Of a stretch of 64,000 nt of DNA, positions 48,171 to 62,081 are shown in pieces. Numbering within the stretch: the stretch's first letter is position 1; each line of letters begins with the position of its first letter. The translations under genes were made by a program, and so were the position numbers. Location: positions 18,021,001-18,085,000 of the forward strand of contig NC_134776.1 of the NCBI RefSeq assembly GCF_050436995.1, in the 5' to 3' direction. The stretch comes from Anticarsia gemmatalis (Eukaryota; Arthropoda; Insecta; Lepidoptera; Erebidae). The notes below the pieces were generated by a model. The model had not been told where the DNA came from. It saw only the letters and a program-made list of their open reading frames with translations, and did not search any database.

Positions 48171-51147
48171 ATATATACCAACTTGATAGACTCCAAGCTC
48201 TGGCTTTACGTTATAATTGGTTCTCAGTTAGATAATTATTTGCCAATACGTCACGAGCTTCGATATAAACTGACATGCTATTACAATATACAATTTCCAC
48301 TAACATGTTGCTTCTAGGAATAATTAATGGCCGTGTGTGATTGTCCGTCGCATCTCAGTGGCATCTTACCTACGGCTTCTGCTACACGACTAATTGCACA
48401 AAAGCTTTGTGCCCGTCACACCGGCACATCTACACAACGTCAGTTCATCCAATTAATTTACGGACAGTGGATTTAAACTCAATTATTCCATGGCAAATAA
48501 GGTACTGCGACCTCAAAGGGATAGACAGAGGTGGACTTTAGTGTTTCTTTCTCAATTACTTTCTAATTTGCAGTTTCCAGAAGTGCAGACGAAGAAAAAA
48601 CGTCTGAGCAATGTTATCTAATTAGGTGGCAAAGGGATTTAGAATTCATTTCTATAAAGGAGGAAAAAGCAATTTTATGCTCGGTTAGAGCTTTCCATAA
48701 AAGAAAGGCAACATTTTTCGTACTTGATCAACACTGCATCTAACTTTATTTTTCGAGTCGTGACACTTGAGTGCAAGAAAATTGGCCTTTCTTTATAGAA
48801 CCTATGCATCTTGAAGCGTGGGTAAATAGATCAACGTTCGCTTTGTACGGCTACATTGTGCGGGCCGTATCACATTAGCATAGGTGACGGCGAATTTGCG
48901 AGCATCTCGGTGCTATTTTGCATTTTGGTGAATTGCCGCCTTTGATCGTGGTATAAGAATCACGCATTTTAAGGGCCGCATTAACGTTGCACTTTTCGTC
49001 AGATTTGAGCAATTCTAAATCTGACTTAGATCGTAGAGATTGAAGTTCTGTAATTTGTGAAATAAACCGTTCGGACACGAAGTCAAACATTAAATAGAGA
49101 AAATGTGAATAATATGTAATGTTGTCTTACATTTGAAGAAATAAATATTTTTATAATTAAGTTTATAAAACGCATATATTATGTTATAAATACCCAGCAT
49201 TAAGTTACAAGTATTTTAATTATAAAGTATAAATAATTATTTGTATTCGATAACCAATCGTCGATAAAGTAAATAATTTGCACTTAAGTATAATTACTAA
49301 CCGTAATTAGTATAGATAGGGCTCTTAGTAACAGCATGCACTTACCTTAGGTCAGTAATTAAACTCGACGAAGCAGAGCCTGCCCAATCATCAGCGCTAC
49401 ATACATAGATATTACACGATGTTCAAAATAAAAACTTTAAATTAGAATCAAACTGATAAATTCTCTGCTCATAAAATTGTCCAAATCTAAGCGCAGGATG
49501 TAACAATTTAATTCAGCACACCGCAAGATAAAGTATTACTCCAAAATCTTTTTTATTTATTTAATTAGTTCATTTTCAAGGAAACTACGAATGACTCATT
49601 CAACAGATGTGCATTAAACATGTCACATATTGCATTAACAAAAATAAATATCACAATCTTATAAAACTTAAAAATAAAACCAAAACGCGGAATAAGAAAA
49701 ACAAAACAAAAAGCACGGGGTTTGGGTGTACAGTTCTATAGATTAGGGAAATGAAATGTATCAAGAAATAATTTGAAAGTACTAAGATGTGTCGCGTCGC
49801 GTATAAGATCCCACCTCGCCGTTTCGGGGCGGCGATCAGAAGGCAACTGAGGCTGCAAGGAAGCCTGCAGCGGATATTATAGCGAGAAAGGAGGCCACAA
49901 CCCTTATCGATATATGTTGTTTTATATTAAAGTAAAAAGGTATACAATCTTTTCGTAGACCGTTCTAAGAAAAGGGTTAATTTGTGGTTTAATGAAGAGC
50001 TATTTTTGTATCATTCCAATTATTTCAACTAATTTATATAAAGGCTAACGTTGGCTATTTGTAGAGGCTAAAATAGGGGTCGGGATGTAACGAAATTATA
50101 TGCAAAAATTTCGACATTAGAAACAAAAACTATTTCTGATTAGGCAAGGCTTTTCATTCCAACTCATATACGAATCATTGCGAGACTTTCAGAGTTTCAG
50201 TGGGAAGCAAAAGTTTGTTTTTAATACAGCACTGGGGTGGTTTCCGTGAATGCTTAGATAGGTATTGTGTTTTAATACAGGACCACATTTCATTCAAATC
50301 TTATAGGAGCCGTTCCGAGCCGGGAGAGCTTTTGTCGTGAAACTTTGTTCGCATGTCTGTAAGGCTTCCAGGTTTTAAATGAAATGTCGTATTAGAATTT
50401 ATACCTAAGTACCTACACGTGTGTAAAAATAATGCTGTAGTACTGTGGCAGCATTTTTTGTTCGAAATATTGGGAGTATAAGATAATTAATATTTTAAGG
50501 CACGATAAGAACCTAGAAAGGCCAAGCCTTACTAACGTAATATTTCGCACCGCTTCACTGTTGACGTCTTAAGCTGCTAAACGGAGTCGGAAAGTTGGAA
50601 AGTACAAGTTTTACCAAAAGCGCATCAGCTTAATTAATATAATATGCAGCCCCAGTCACTAAGATACTTAATGAACATTTACGAGATACGAAAGTAACAC
50701 GGAACGTTTTAAATTGAAAACTAGAGAGAGTACTCTACGCATACAACGTCTTTCAATTTTGGCTTGACGACTTACGTTCTAGGAACCCGTCTTTGTTTCT
50801 ATAGCAGAAAACTTTAAGGAAATGCTATTTACAGACAAATATATTTTATATTATTTATGGTTTCTAAACCATTCTCAGGCCTCGAACACAGGGCACGCGA
50901 TTCAATACTAGGAACCACTGATTTAGTAATCACGCCTTGCGCGTTGTCCTAAGGTTTCGTGCGTTAATTTTATTCATGGATACATATAGAAAAAAGTAAG
51001 TAGTAAGTAGTTAAAAAAATAAGAGATTTAGCTACCTTGCAATCAGAAGTAGTAACTTAACTAAGCATATAGTGATTCAACCACAGCCTATCGTTAAAAC
51101 AAGTCAATACTCATACGAACTCGTAGATAGCTGATCACAAAAAAAAC

Positions 51148-51190
51148 ACAAGTGGACTGATTTCCACAACTGTCAATTCAGTCCACTTGT
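51148..51190. repeat. Short perfect hairpin
   Basis: ACAAGTGGACTGA (51148-51160) is exactly complementary to TCAGTCCACTTGT (51178-51190) across a 17-base loop. No neighbouring gene explains it. Confidence 0.7.
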
Positions 51191-53274
51191 ACATCAATAG
51201 CACAACTGACACTATGAATAGCAAACCAATTATTTGAATTATTACACGCCAATAAAATAACATTATTAATCAGCGCATATTAGTCACCACAGACTCCGCG
51301 TTACTGAAAATATCAAACACCAAGTATATCGGAAAATTCACACTTCTTCGCGTAGTGAACAACGGTGGCACGCGGACTATTTCAAATTGCCAATGTTCTC
51401 GATAAAATACCATAAGTGCAATAAATATTAAAGAATGCTGAAACTAGAGGGAGAGGAATCCCGTGAATGTTGTATCAGCTCGCTCAGCGCCTCCACAGAA
51501 CAGATTCACATTTTTCAATAACGTAAATCGCGTCTGTCTATTTGCAAAGTTTTAGTACGGACATTTCTCAGAAAAATTAAGTTTCTTTGAAAATATGTGC
51601 AATAATTATTGCTGTTAATACTTGAGACTCTGAAGGACAATGCCCACTCACTTTAGACTCAATCAGAGTTATAAGTATACCGATTCACGAGAACAACGTA
51701 AAAATAGATGCCTTTTTAGCCCTCGGGAAACTTAATGATTGATTACAAAATATTTTATTGTGTCGATCAAATAACATTTATAACACCTTGTGCTTTTTTG
51801 GTCGAAAATACAGTGATGAAATCTATAGAGACATAAAAGAAAAATACATGGAAATTCGGTCAGTCGTAGACATCCCACCTGTTTTTTTTTTTATTAGCCT
51901 AAACTACTTTTTCCGTCATTTAGGTGATCCTTGAAATAGTGCCTGTTTGCCTATGGGTCCGTGGAGTAGAAAAGGTTAATATGTGCTGATTGAATTAATA
52001 AATTGGTAGCAAATGTGTGAAAGAAATTACCAAAATCGTATCGTAGTATCGTTTCGTCAATAATATGTTTATTAACGTTTTCGATCGTCTTTTTTGTATA
52101 AAAAATATCAGTTTGCAAATGCGTGACTGTAAAATTACTTTAAAAATAATATACAGTAGTACAAAATTTTACTATTTTAATAGATAAAAATGCTTTAGAA
52201 CGAATATGACAGTGAATACACATATTTCTTATGAAGAACAAATAATTATTTATATATTTGAGTTTGAATGTAAACTCTGAAGAAATCCTTGTAAAATTAC
52301 CATTGTTTTGGGTGTAGAAATAATTTACATGCACTAAAAATACAAAAATATACTGACCTTTTTATTCAGATCTCTTCAATTTGAAGTCTCGAGAGGCCGT
52401 TTACTGAAACACATATATTAATATTAGAAATGTTGAATGGACAAAGATTTTTTTTTCTCCTAACAATTATTGTGTGTGTTTGTTTGTTCAGTCTGTTTTA
52501 TGATCCTCATCAATTTGCAAGTAATCGCATCAGCTGTTGTACTAGAGAAAATCCATTTTTATTTATCTTTAATAACTTGTAATTATTGTTTTTTAAGTCA
52601 GATTTTATGTTTTGTATGATTGTGAGACAACATTGAATTAATTTTAGACTGTAATTCTCAACGGGGGTGGTACCGCCCCCTAGTGAGCGCCGGAGCATGT
52701 CGTGGGAGGCCATAGCCAGTTTCAGTATTGAAAATAAGTATAACTAATAAGTTAAGTGGTGTGCTGTAATAAATATTTCCTTGAAAAGGGGAAGGTAGAC
52801 TATAGGAAGTGGGGAACCTGTGTTTAGATAATAAAATTATATATGTCCAACTTTGAGGTGATAACGCACAGCTTGTAAAATAAATTGTTTGCCATTGCAG
52901 AAGCACAGCATTTGAGTGAATATTAAGGAAAATTCTATCTCTAAATGTCAAATTTTCTATTAAAACTAGTTTCATTATAACAAATGTTAGAGGAAAGCCT
53001 TTTATATAAGCATTTCAATCTTTAACTGTAGGTTACATACATTCTTTGGACTGCATAACTCACAAAACATACAATTGCATAATCTTTGTTCTGTTGTATG
53101 CCAGTATGAATCACCATTTAATTCACAGAAATTATTATTTTCTGTACCATCTTCTGTCGCCTATTACACTATGCAGTTGATATTTAATTAATTCATGATT
53201 GTTCTTAGAAGTAAATGGTCAAGATCTCAAAGATTAAGCAGTTTTCTAACAAAACCATAAAAACAGATGGTATT

Positions 53275-53885
53275 TCAATATTGGGTACTTGACTACCAGT
53301 CAAATCAGTTACTCTTTATTATGTCAAGAACACATTTAAGTATAGAAATATGGCGTAGTGACGTCATAGTTACGTATTTTCGTTGTTATTTATATCAAAC
53401 TAGCTGACCCGCGCAACTTCGCTTGCGTCACATAAGAAAGAATGAAAAAAAAATCCCCGTTTTTGTAACATTTTTCGTTGCTACTCCGCTCCTAATGGCC
53501 GTAGCGTGAAGTTATATAGCCTAAAGCCTTCCTCGATAAATGGTCTATCTAACACTGAAATATTTTTTCAGATCGGACCAGTAGTTCCTGAGATTAGCGC
53601 GTTCAAACAAACAAACAAACAAACAAACAATCAAACAAACAAACTCTTCAGCTTTATAATATTAGTATAGATTAGTATAGATGAGAACCCAATAAAATGT
53701 TTCAGTCAGCAATAATTAGAATTTCAACATTGTTTACGAAAAACATTACATGGCCTGAGCTATATAAGCCTGTATAGTCCCACTGCTGGGCAAAGGCCTC
53801 CCCCGTAGTTTTCCAGTCTAGTCTATCTATCTATACATATACAAGTTTTATCATTTTTTGTTTACTCAGTACAATAATAATGGTC
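53275..53885. repeat. Unclassified repeat split by a later insertion
   Basis: 53275-53399 (GACTACCAGTCAAATCAG, then TAGTGACGTCATAGT) and 53683-53885 (AAAATGTTTCAGTC, TTTACGAAAA, TTTTTTGTTTACTCA) match, in order, the uninterrupted copy at 60806-61085. The CTAGCTGACCCGCG element at 53400-53682 lies in between. Confidence 0.75.
53400..53682 (+). mobile_element. CTAGCTGACCCGCG repeat, copy 2
   Basis: Same ends as 34876-35132, with a longer (CAAA)n run and a doubled ATTAGTATAGAT at the 3' end. It interrupts the repeat at 53275-53885, so it is younger than that repeat. Confidence 0.85.
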
Positions 53886-56800
53886 TAAAATTAAAATATG
53901 CGGCCGTTTCGGTGATGACGCCAGCTGTTTTGTTTTTAATTGTTTGATAATCAATTATATACTGGCCACAAATGTTTGTTTACAATATGCAATATTTGTC
54001 ATTACTAGCCATTGTGCAGTGACATGGTTATCAGAAATAAAACGTAATAAGTACACACAGTTACTGGTACACTTGAATCATTTTTGTCTTTGTATTTGTT
54101 GGTAAGTATATGGTATTACCAATACTAAATACTGTTATATCTCTTTCAGATGAACTATTGAATAACTATTTCATAAATATTTTACTTCTGATGTCAACTA
54201 AGTATAGTTAAATCCAAAATTAATATATTACTGATAAATATTTTAGTGGTAAAACTAGTCTTAACTATGAAATTGGTTCAGTTATTCTAAAATTATCCTA
54301 AACAATGATTGCATACTTCAGAGATCATTTCTATTGCTGTTAGTAAGGCAGTAAATCTTTCAGTATATTATGCAAAACAAACAAACCAATCATGTCATTG
54401 TTTCTATCAGTATATATAGTTAGGTATTTATGCTGTTTAATTACGCTCAGCCCTGGTTATGCTCTGCAAAAATTAGCAAAGAAGAGCAATTTGCAATTAT
54501 TTAGGTAATATTTTTAACTTAATTCGCTTTGCAGTATTTATTTAACTAATATATTTTAAACAAAAATGTGTGGTTTGAGTATTTTGTGCAGTGTGAAAAG
54601 TAGAAGTTAAATAATGTACCTAAATATATATTGAAATATTGTATTTAGTATACTCCTTCATTCATAACAGGAAAACTATGAATAAAATATTAAATTATTT
54701 ATATATTAGTTCTCAGTAATATACCTATGAACTCATTGCAATCTTAAGCTGGCTGTGCTTTTAACCACTTTGTAGTAAATAAAAACTATTTATAAAAATA
54801 AACCTCTTTGTTATAGCATGTGTCACTTTATTTCTAAGAAAATTTTAATTTACCTCTGTTAAAAGAATTTGGTCTCTGCCTACCCCATTGGGAAAAGGTA
54901 TGAGTGTACATAAAGTAATGTAGATTAATAAATTTCATTTATTTTCACTTCATTTGAATTTAAATATACCTACAATAAATATGTTTGTCAAACAGTCAAC
55001 TGGAAATAGGAAGTTAAAGTATGTATTTAATTTTCAGTTATTTGGAAATTGAATGGTTTTATTAAATATATACATATTGTTTAGTGACAATAATATATAT
55101 TAACTATATTTCATTATAAATAGCTTTCAGTGTTATGAAATATTATGTTCTAAAGATGTAAATAACTTTAAACTTAGTTCAAAAGTGACAAGAAACCAGC
55201 AAAAAGGGCATGGAATGTGAATATAACCATACAAAACCTATACCATTGCTCACCCACATTGGAGAACAAAATGTCCTAGTACATAAACAAATCTATATTT
55301 CACAACATATAATAAGCAGAAGAGACTGAGCAGAGTAATAGTGACCCCTGATAAAGAATATTATTTATACAAGTGACACATGACACAAGTGGCAATTACT
55401 TCATGATAGTGATAAGGCTGCCACTACAAGTGACAATATAGTGCCACAAGAAGCACTCTTATCAACGAATGACCTGCCACTGACAACCTGATTCAATCAC
55501 TAACAAACACTAAACTTCTCAACAAGTTTCAACAAGCCACAAAACTTTTTAATATGTGGTATTTCCCATACATTGAATATAACACTTCTTACAACCATTC
55601 CGCAAATTTTAATCTTACGATAGTAGGTACAAAGAAAAGTTATTTAACAAAAGTTTTTTACTCACTACTCAGTTACTTGTACTGTTGTTAGAACTTTTTC
55701 ACTACATTTTCTGAAAAATAACTACCTATACAACTTGTTATAAGCGCAGTTCTCGCGTCACTAGCAACTGTCGCGGTACACAGCCCCACGGAGACGCGAA
55801 ATGAAGCATCAGATTTCGTTACCCCGCACAAAAACAATCACTATAGCGCGAGTTAAGTCTATTCTTCACATTTATTATACTATATGTATCTTAGAATGTA
55901 ATATCTAACTCATCGCAAAGCTTCTAAAATCTCACTCCTTTGATCAAACACGTTTTTTTTCATGCACCTGCACAAATAGTCGAAGGCGTAAAAAATAAGC
56001 ATCGCTCGGCTCTAGACCACCCCGAAGATGACATCAATCAATAACAAAAGATATATACGCGAGACTCTAATTTTACGTAAACACATTGTCAACTCACCCA
56101 TGCTGCGGTCTATAATTTAATTGTGGCGTTATTAGTGCACTATAAAATAAAAATCTATGTAAATAATTAACAATCAACCCACGCTAACAAATATTCATCG
56201 AAACCCACGCCGATCTGAGTTGCCAGCGCTAAAAAAAGATGACAAAATTAAACTTCATTTCGAGTTCGAGGTGAGGCCGAGGTGACAAAAGCATGAGTTT
56301 TTTTAAACTCACGTGAAACTGTAAAATAAATTGCTCACATTTTTATGATTATATATAATAAATATAAAATACAATAAACAATTACCTCTAATAAATAACC
56401 AAATAAGATTAATAATTTTTGTAAGGAGTGATCCAAGTATTTGTATAATTTCCTATTCGCACATGATTATTATTTTTAGTAGCTTAAGTCAACATTTAGA
56501 ATAAGTACTTATTTCATGTGAGCTAGAAACCGTAGATTTTTCTTATCAAATAATTATATTTAAAATTACTAGGTATTCTTTATACTATTAAAATTTCGTC
56601 TTTTATAACAAAATCGAAAACGGAAAGTAGCTTCAATTTTGTTGCCAGCGTTAAAATAGCATTTGACGTTTCATACTACGCAACGCAATTCACGCACTTG
56701 TCTTGGGGGATACCAAGAGCGCGATGTGTAATTTTCATTCGAACAAAGCAAACGTGTAGGCTAGAGGACCAAACCCACCTTTTGTTCCGCGCACGGACGG

Positions 56801-57131
56801 AACGCAATGTAAAAACGTCAGTGACGTCATTGTCTGTCTTTTTGTCCTTGTAAATATAAACGTGAATTTGAAAATTTACGCACAGAAAGCAACTGCCGAA
56901 ACAAATCAATAGTGATCTTTGAACCAAAATCAGGTAAATAATGTGATTATTTTTATTTGACTGATTGTATTTAGTCTGTTTCATAGAAAAGGAATAACAC
57001 AGAAGAGCGTAGTAAAAAATCCATATTTGTGAAAATGCTTGCGTTGTTTTGCGGTAACGCTTTATAAAATGTCTGCGATGTATTTTTAGTGTGTACCTGT
57101 CCCCATTGGGTGTTTATTTTATTTTTTCTGT

Positions 57132-57158
57132 ATGACCTTCAGTGTACGGGAAGGTCAT
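57132..57158. promoter_or_regulatory. Palindrome of nuclear-receptor-like half-sites
   Basis: ATGACCTTC (57132-57140) and GAAGGTCAT (57150-57158) are exact inverse copies nine bases apart. AAGGTCA is the core half-site of many nuclear receptors. There is no mapped promoter nearby, so function is only a suggestion. Confidence 0.25.
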
Positions 57159-58654
57159 AAGGTGTTTATATAATTTCGCGATGATTTGGTGCGGTCACTT
57201 GGCTCTGGAGTGATCGCGTTCATTGTCCTCAGCCCTGCCCTTGTTTACTATTATATTCAAAACACCCGGTTCTCGTTATCAGGCCCCCCTCTCGCTCACA
57301 CACTATTTTTAGAGGCATAGAAATCCGAAGTGGACTTTAGTATTGATGTGGGCGCTTGTTGCTTTACAAATGTAATATTTAAAACAGCACGGGGTGCGAA
57401 ATATCACATTGATATACAGTTTTATAGGCCAAGCTTTGTCTTTCGCGTTGTTTGGGACGAGGTGAGTGTACCTATGCATAACCACCTATATGTTTTGTAT
57501 TGCGATGTCGCGACGAAGGCGTTAAGCAACAAAAACATTGGCCAATATTCTGGGAAACAAAGGAAAGTTTCAAAACAAACAAATCGGTGTCCCATTTATT
57601 TTAAAACACGGTTGTTTTGTTCTCTTAACGGCTTTTTTATTGTCACTAAATAATATTCACAACTCGATTTAATTTCTGCAAATGGTACCTTTTACACCTT
57701 ATTATTTATTTAAATTAAGTTTAATTAAAACTATGCACTAATTTACGACAAGAGTCAACGATATCATTAAAGTACAAATATTTTTTTAATTATCTTTCCT
57801 ACCTCTAATGATTAATTATTTTTGTCATTGTTTAAAAATTTTAAAACATTTTAACGGACCTAATTTAATGAAAACTACCTAGGTATACAAAAAATTAAAG
57901 TAGCGAAAAAGTCAGTCTAAGGGAAAGGCCGACAATAAACGTATTATTATAACTGGCCATCTAATCTAGGTAAGACAATTAAAAAAAAATGTCTACTGTA
58001 TTCTGTCAGTGCTGTCTTCTTATAATTTTTTATTTAAATTTCGCGCCAAATATACCTATTGAAGTAGGTAGGTACTCTGAATAATTAAATGTGATTTACG
58101 TTATTCTAAATATTAGTCTAGTAAGAGGATAAATCTGAACCTTAATAAAGTAGAAGCGCAATTATTAGACAAAACAATAGCAGTGCACATGTGTCACTCT
58201 GGATTTGGCGCTTAAAACACACCAAATCAATCGCCATTTTTTAATTTAAATTTTTAGGATCGATGATTGATCAGAGTAACTTCAAGCTTCGATTTAGTAT
58301 TCAGATAGATACTTACATCCTTTTAAAACGAATAATAAGTTGTCGAACAGGTCGATAATTTATTTTAACATTATGACTAGGTAGGTATTAGCGAAACGTC
58401 ATAAATACAATTATTTTGGCGGCTATTCATGTTTATGTAGCACGTGAATGAATGCTAATCGTATAAAACATTGATTTTGTGTGCTCCAATTTTTGCGTCT
58501 TATTTTCAGTATATGAAACAGGTCAGATTCTTTCAGACCCACACGTTTATATCCCAGTGGAACGGTTAATGGCATCAATTAATTATTTTATGTAGGTACC
58601 GTACCGTACGTATAAAGTTGATGTAGGTAGGAGTCGAATTTTATTGCTTAACTA

Positions 58655-58860
58655 GCTGAGCACCGCAGGTTCACTTGCATTAGTGGTGATTACTTCGACC
58701 GTAGTGTGATGTGAGATAGCCCCAAGCCCTTCTCGCGATTGTGGCTATCAAAGCTGATGAGTTTATTTAGTTTTTTTGATCGCGCAAATCTCTAAAACTA
58801 CCAGTCGGATTTTAACAGATCGCTTTGAGGTGATAGGCGCATTCGAAAGGGTGTCAGACT
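58655..58860. repeat. Decayed interspersed repeat
   Basis: Starts near CTAGCTGAGCACCGCAGGTT and continues with TGAGATAGCCCCAAGCCC and AAACTACCAGTCGGATTT, echoing the layout of the CTAGCTGACCCGCG repeat but strongly diverged; it is either an old copy or a related family. Confidence 0.4.
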
Positions 58861-60805
58861 ATCATAAATCTCACTACGACTTTAGTAATTAATTAGCGTG
58901 AGTGAAATTGCCACAGGAATAGATAAGTTTCTAAAACAATGAATTATTATTGTCCAGTCTTGATTTTACGAGTAAACACGACGCGCGTTTCACTCATTAA
59001 AGTCGCACGGTGACTATCGCAAGGTGTAAACGGAAAATTTTCTCGTTACGTAGCTATTAAGATTTCAATAATAAATTTATTAAACGTAGTCCTTAATAAC
59101 TAAAATGAAAAGAATCTGATAATTAGTTATCCATATTGAGTCAAAATAGGCAACGACATGACTTGTAGATTACCTATGTAAACAGACGTTACCTATGTAC
59201 ATAGTAATACTAAAGTTTTAATATCCATGTAGTTAATAGTCCGCGCAAATCTAATCCGTGTATAATCGAAATAAATGCCAATTTGATAAACCTTCGAAAT
59301 CCTAAATGAAAGCATGACTCGGCAATCGAACGCGGCAGCGATCGCGCTTGATAATATTATCATTATCATATATGAAATCTGAGAGATTATTGTCATTGTA
59401 ATTAAATCAATTAGTAAGTTAGCACGAAAGATTTGGATCTTGTTAACCCACAGCCAGGCCCATTCAAGACTTCGTTTAAAAAATACTTTGCAAAGATAGT
59501 TTACTTTTTATTACAACAGAATCCCGCGGCTCCGCTCGTCTTGTCACTACAAATAAGTCAGTTCCGGCAGACTGTCCCGCAGTGTCACTATGTATGCTTA
59601 GGCATGTAAAACTACGCAACTAATTTGATGATTTGTTTAAATAAATAGAGACATTCAAGAGGAAGGTCTTGGTGAAAAAATTGTTAAGGTTTTTTGTAGA
59701 ATAACTTTGAATTGGCTGGAGCCGGAGCGGGCCACCAGTCTTAGATAAAACAAAAAATCTTGTAACTAACAAGTTCAAATACTTGTTAACATGGAAATGA
59801 TACAAACTTGTACTCTTTAATTACTAACGTAAAACATTCAAAATGATTACATTTATTGTGAAAGATTGCGCTTCAATTGCTCATTCTTCGGCATTACAAA
59901 TTACTCTTAGAAATGTATAACAAACACATTAATTATGTAGGTAAAGTCATTAGTAGATAAAATAATTAATATTATCTTTATTTGATCGTTACCAAGTCGT
60001 TAGGCTTGCTGAGTCATGAATCCTTTATCAAAGAACGTTATTGGTAATGTGCCCGGTGAATATCATTCGTCCCCTATTACGTGGGAGTAAATAGTAATTA
60101 TTCGTACAAATTCGCCTTAACCTTCAAATACGGGTATAAAGTTTAAGAATGTTTATTTTTTAAAGACATTAACTGTACGTAGGTAAACAATATCATTACG
60201 CCATTAACATGTTATACAAAACAAATACAGATAGCTTTGTATTTTCGTGATTTTCTCATAAACTTTTCAAATTGATATAGCTATACCTATCTATCACAAA
60301 GGACAATCCAGGACATTATATCGGTATCCTTAGAATATGACTAGTTTCAGCTAATTACATTGAGCTCATTACCGTCGATCGTACCTTTATTATTCGTTCG
60401 TATATCAAGAATGATAATTGAATCATTGAGAACAAAAATACACTTGAATAGGAAATTAGACCCTACCTTATTATGATTTTCGTATAATAGCAATTAAAAA
60501 AGTAGTTGCATATTACTAGGCTTAGTCAAATCATCTTAAACTCAATGCCTCTAATCGTAGAGCCAGCCAATCGAATTCACATTATTCACAAATATTTTTA
60601 TTGCGTACTGTAATAAATTAGGTACCTACTACTATTATCACAATAGTAGTGTCGATACGCTAAGTGTATTATCAATTGAATTTGTACACATGATATCTTT
60701 AATAGTGCATATCAATCATTCCACTTGTCATTGGGGGCCGCTTGCAAAATTAGAACAGTACCTACGTGTCTAATAAACTACCTATATAATATTGTTACGG
60801 TAAAT

Positions 60806-61085
60806 AAGGGTGTTTTATTTACAGAATACGGTAGTTGACTACCAGTCAAGTCAGCTGTTCTTTATAAAATGTCAAAAACACCTTTTAGTATTAGAAAAAC
60901 GACATAGTGACGTCACAGTGTCTTAGTTTCGTTGGTATCAAATAAGTGCCATAAAAATATTTCAGTCTGCTACAATAACAATTTCAATATTATTTACGAA
61001 AAGTATTGCACAGTGTGAGCATTTTGGATAAACCTTTTAAGAGTACAAGTTCAATATTTTTTTGTTTATCCACTCAACTACCCAT
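60806..61085. repeat. Unclassified repeat, uninterrupted copy
   Basis: Contains GACTACCAGTCAAGTCAG, CATAGTGACGTCACAGTG, AAATATTTCAGTCTGC, TTTACGAAAAGTATTGCAC and TTTTTGTTTATCCACTCA in the same order as the split copy at 53275-53885. The class is unknown. Confidence 0.7.
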
Positions 61086-61582
61086 GGACTCTTCAAGTTG
61101 ATTCTAGGAGAGATAACTCTATATTCCTTTAAGCATCAGTTATCGACTGCATCTTGCAAATCCAGAAATACCGGGCCATATAACGGTTGGGAAGTGATAC
61201 TGCAACAGGATCGCATCTATTCATTGAATAACACGTTCTCTTAAGATATTAAAACGAGATATTTGAGTGTAAACCAAAAACTTTATTATGAGAGTATATT
61301 ACAAGGCCGTTAGCGCGTTAAACTGGTTAATTTTAACCAGAGATATTGTACATAAAAGATGGTATTTGAATAGGCTATTCAAGTGGACCCCAAGGAAAAG
61401 ACGCAATTGGGAAGCACAGATGTAAAGTAGGTACAAACATTCTAAGGAAACAAAGAGGGGGCAAGAACTTCGCATAGTCCTGGCTTGTATAGTAAATTAC
61501 ATACCCGGTTCTCCAAATCACGGCTACTATTTTTTATAGTATTTTTCCTAGATTTGTATTCCCAAACTTATCAGTTAACACG

Positions 61583-61818
61583 TATCTATACTAATATTAT
61601 AAAGCTGAAGAGTTTGTTTGTTTGTTTGAACGCGCTAATCTCGGGAACTACTGGTCCGATTTGAAAAAATATTTCAGTGTTAGATAGCCCATTTATCGAG
61701 GAAGGCTATAGGCTATATATCATCACGCTACGACCAATAGGAGCAGAGTACCAGTGAAAAGTGGGGGCAATTATGATTATCTTATGTGATGCAAACGAAG
61801 TTGCGCGGGTCAGCTAGT
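61583..61818 (-). mobile_element. CTAGCTGACCCGCG repeat, copy 3
   Basis: Starts ATCTATACTAATATTATAAA and ends TTGCGCGGGTCAGCTAG, the reverse of the copy at 34876-35132. It ends about 260 bases before the splice acceptor of the dehydrogenase first coding exon. Confidence 0.85.
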
Positions 61819-62081
61819 CGTAAATAATATGACAAAGCAATCGCTGTAACTACGTACAGATAACAGTTTTTGTGTTATACTGCACTCATTGTTGACAACT
61901 TTTACCATTTTATTGTGTAGTAGGAAGCGGCTTTTGTTATTTTTTTCTAAACCAACAAACGTAAACACGGAAACTTTGTTACTGATTTGTATAAAATGAA
62001 CATACAGTTAGTCTAGATTGTAGACAGCGGTAAAATTTCACCTTGCTGTCATTCGAATCTAACCATTTGGTTCTTTCACAG

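Larger units (their letters stand above)
39036..62081. other. Upstream region between the divergent BTB and dehydrogenase genes
   Basis: Twenty-three kilobases without a coding exon that I can support. It must contain the non-coding 5' exons and promoters of both flanking genes, but I cannot place them; stretches with more CpG at 43480-43700, 44040-44120 and 55745-55860 are possible places. Repeats are frequent (separate entries). Open frames at 43304-43681, 48341-48541, 48875-49090, 52658-52975, 56676-56984 and 57330-57653 show no domain. Confidence 0.6.

Noticed and set aside
57330..57653. A 107-codon open frame
   Set aside because: No recognisable motif, and the composition matches non-coding surroundings.
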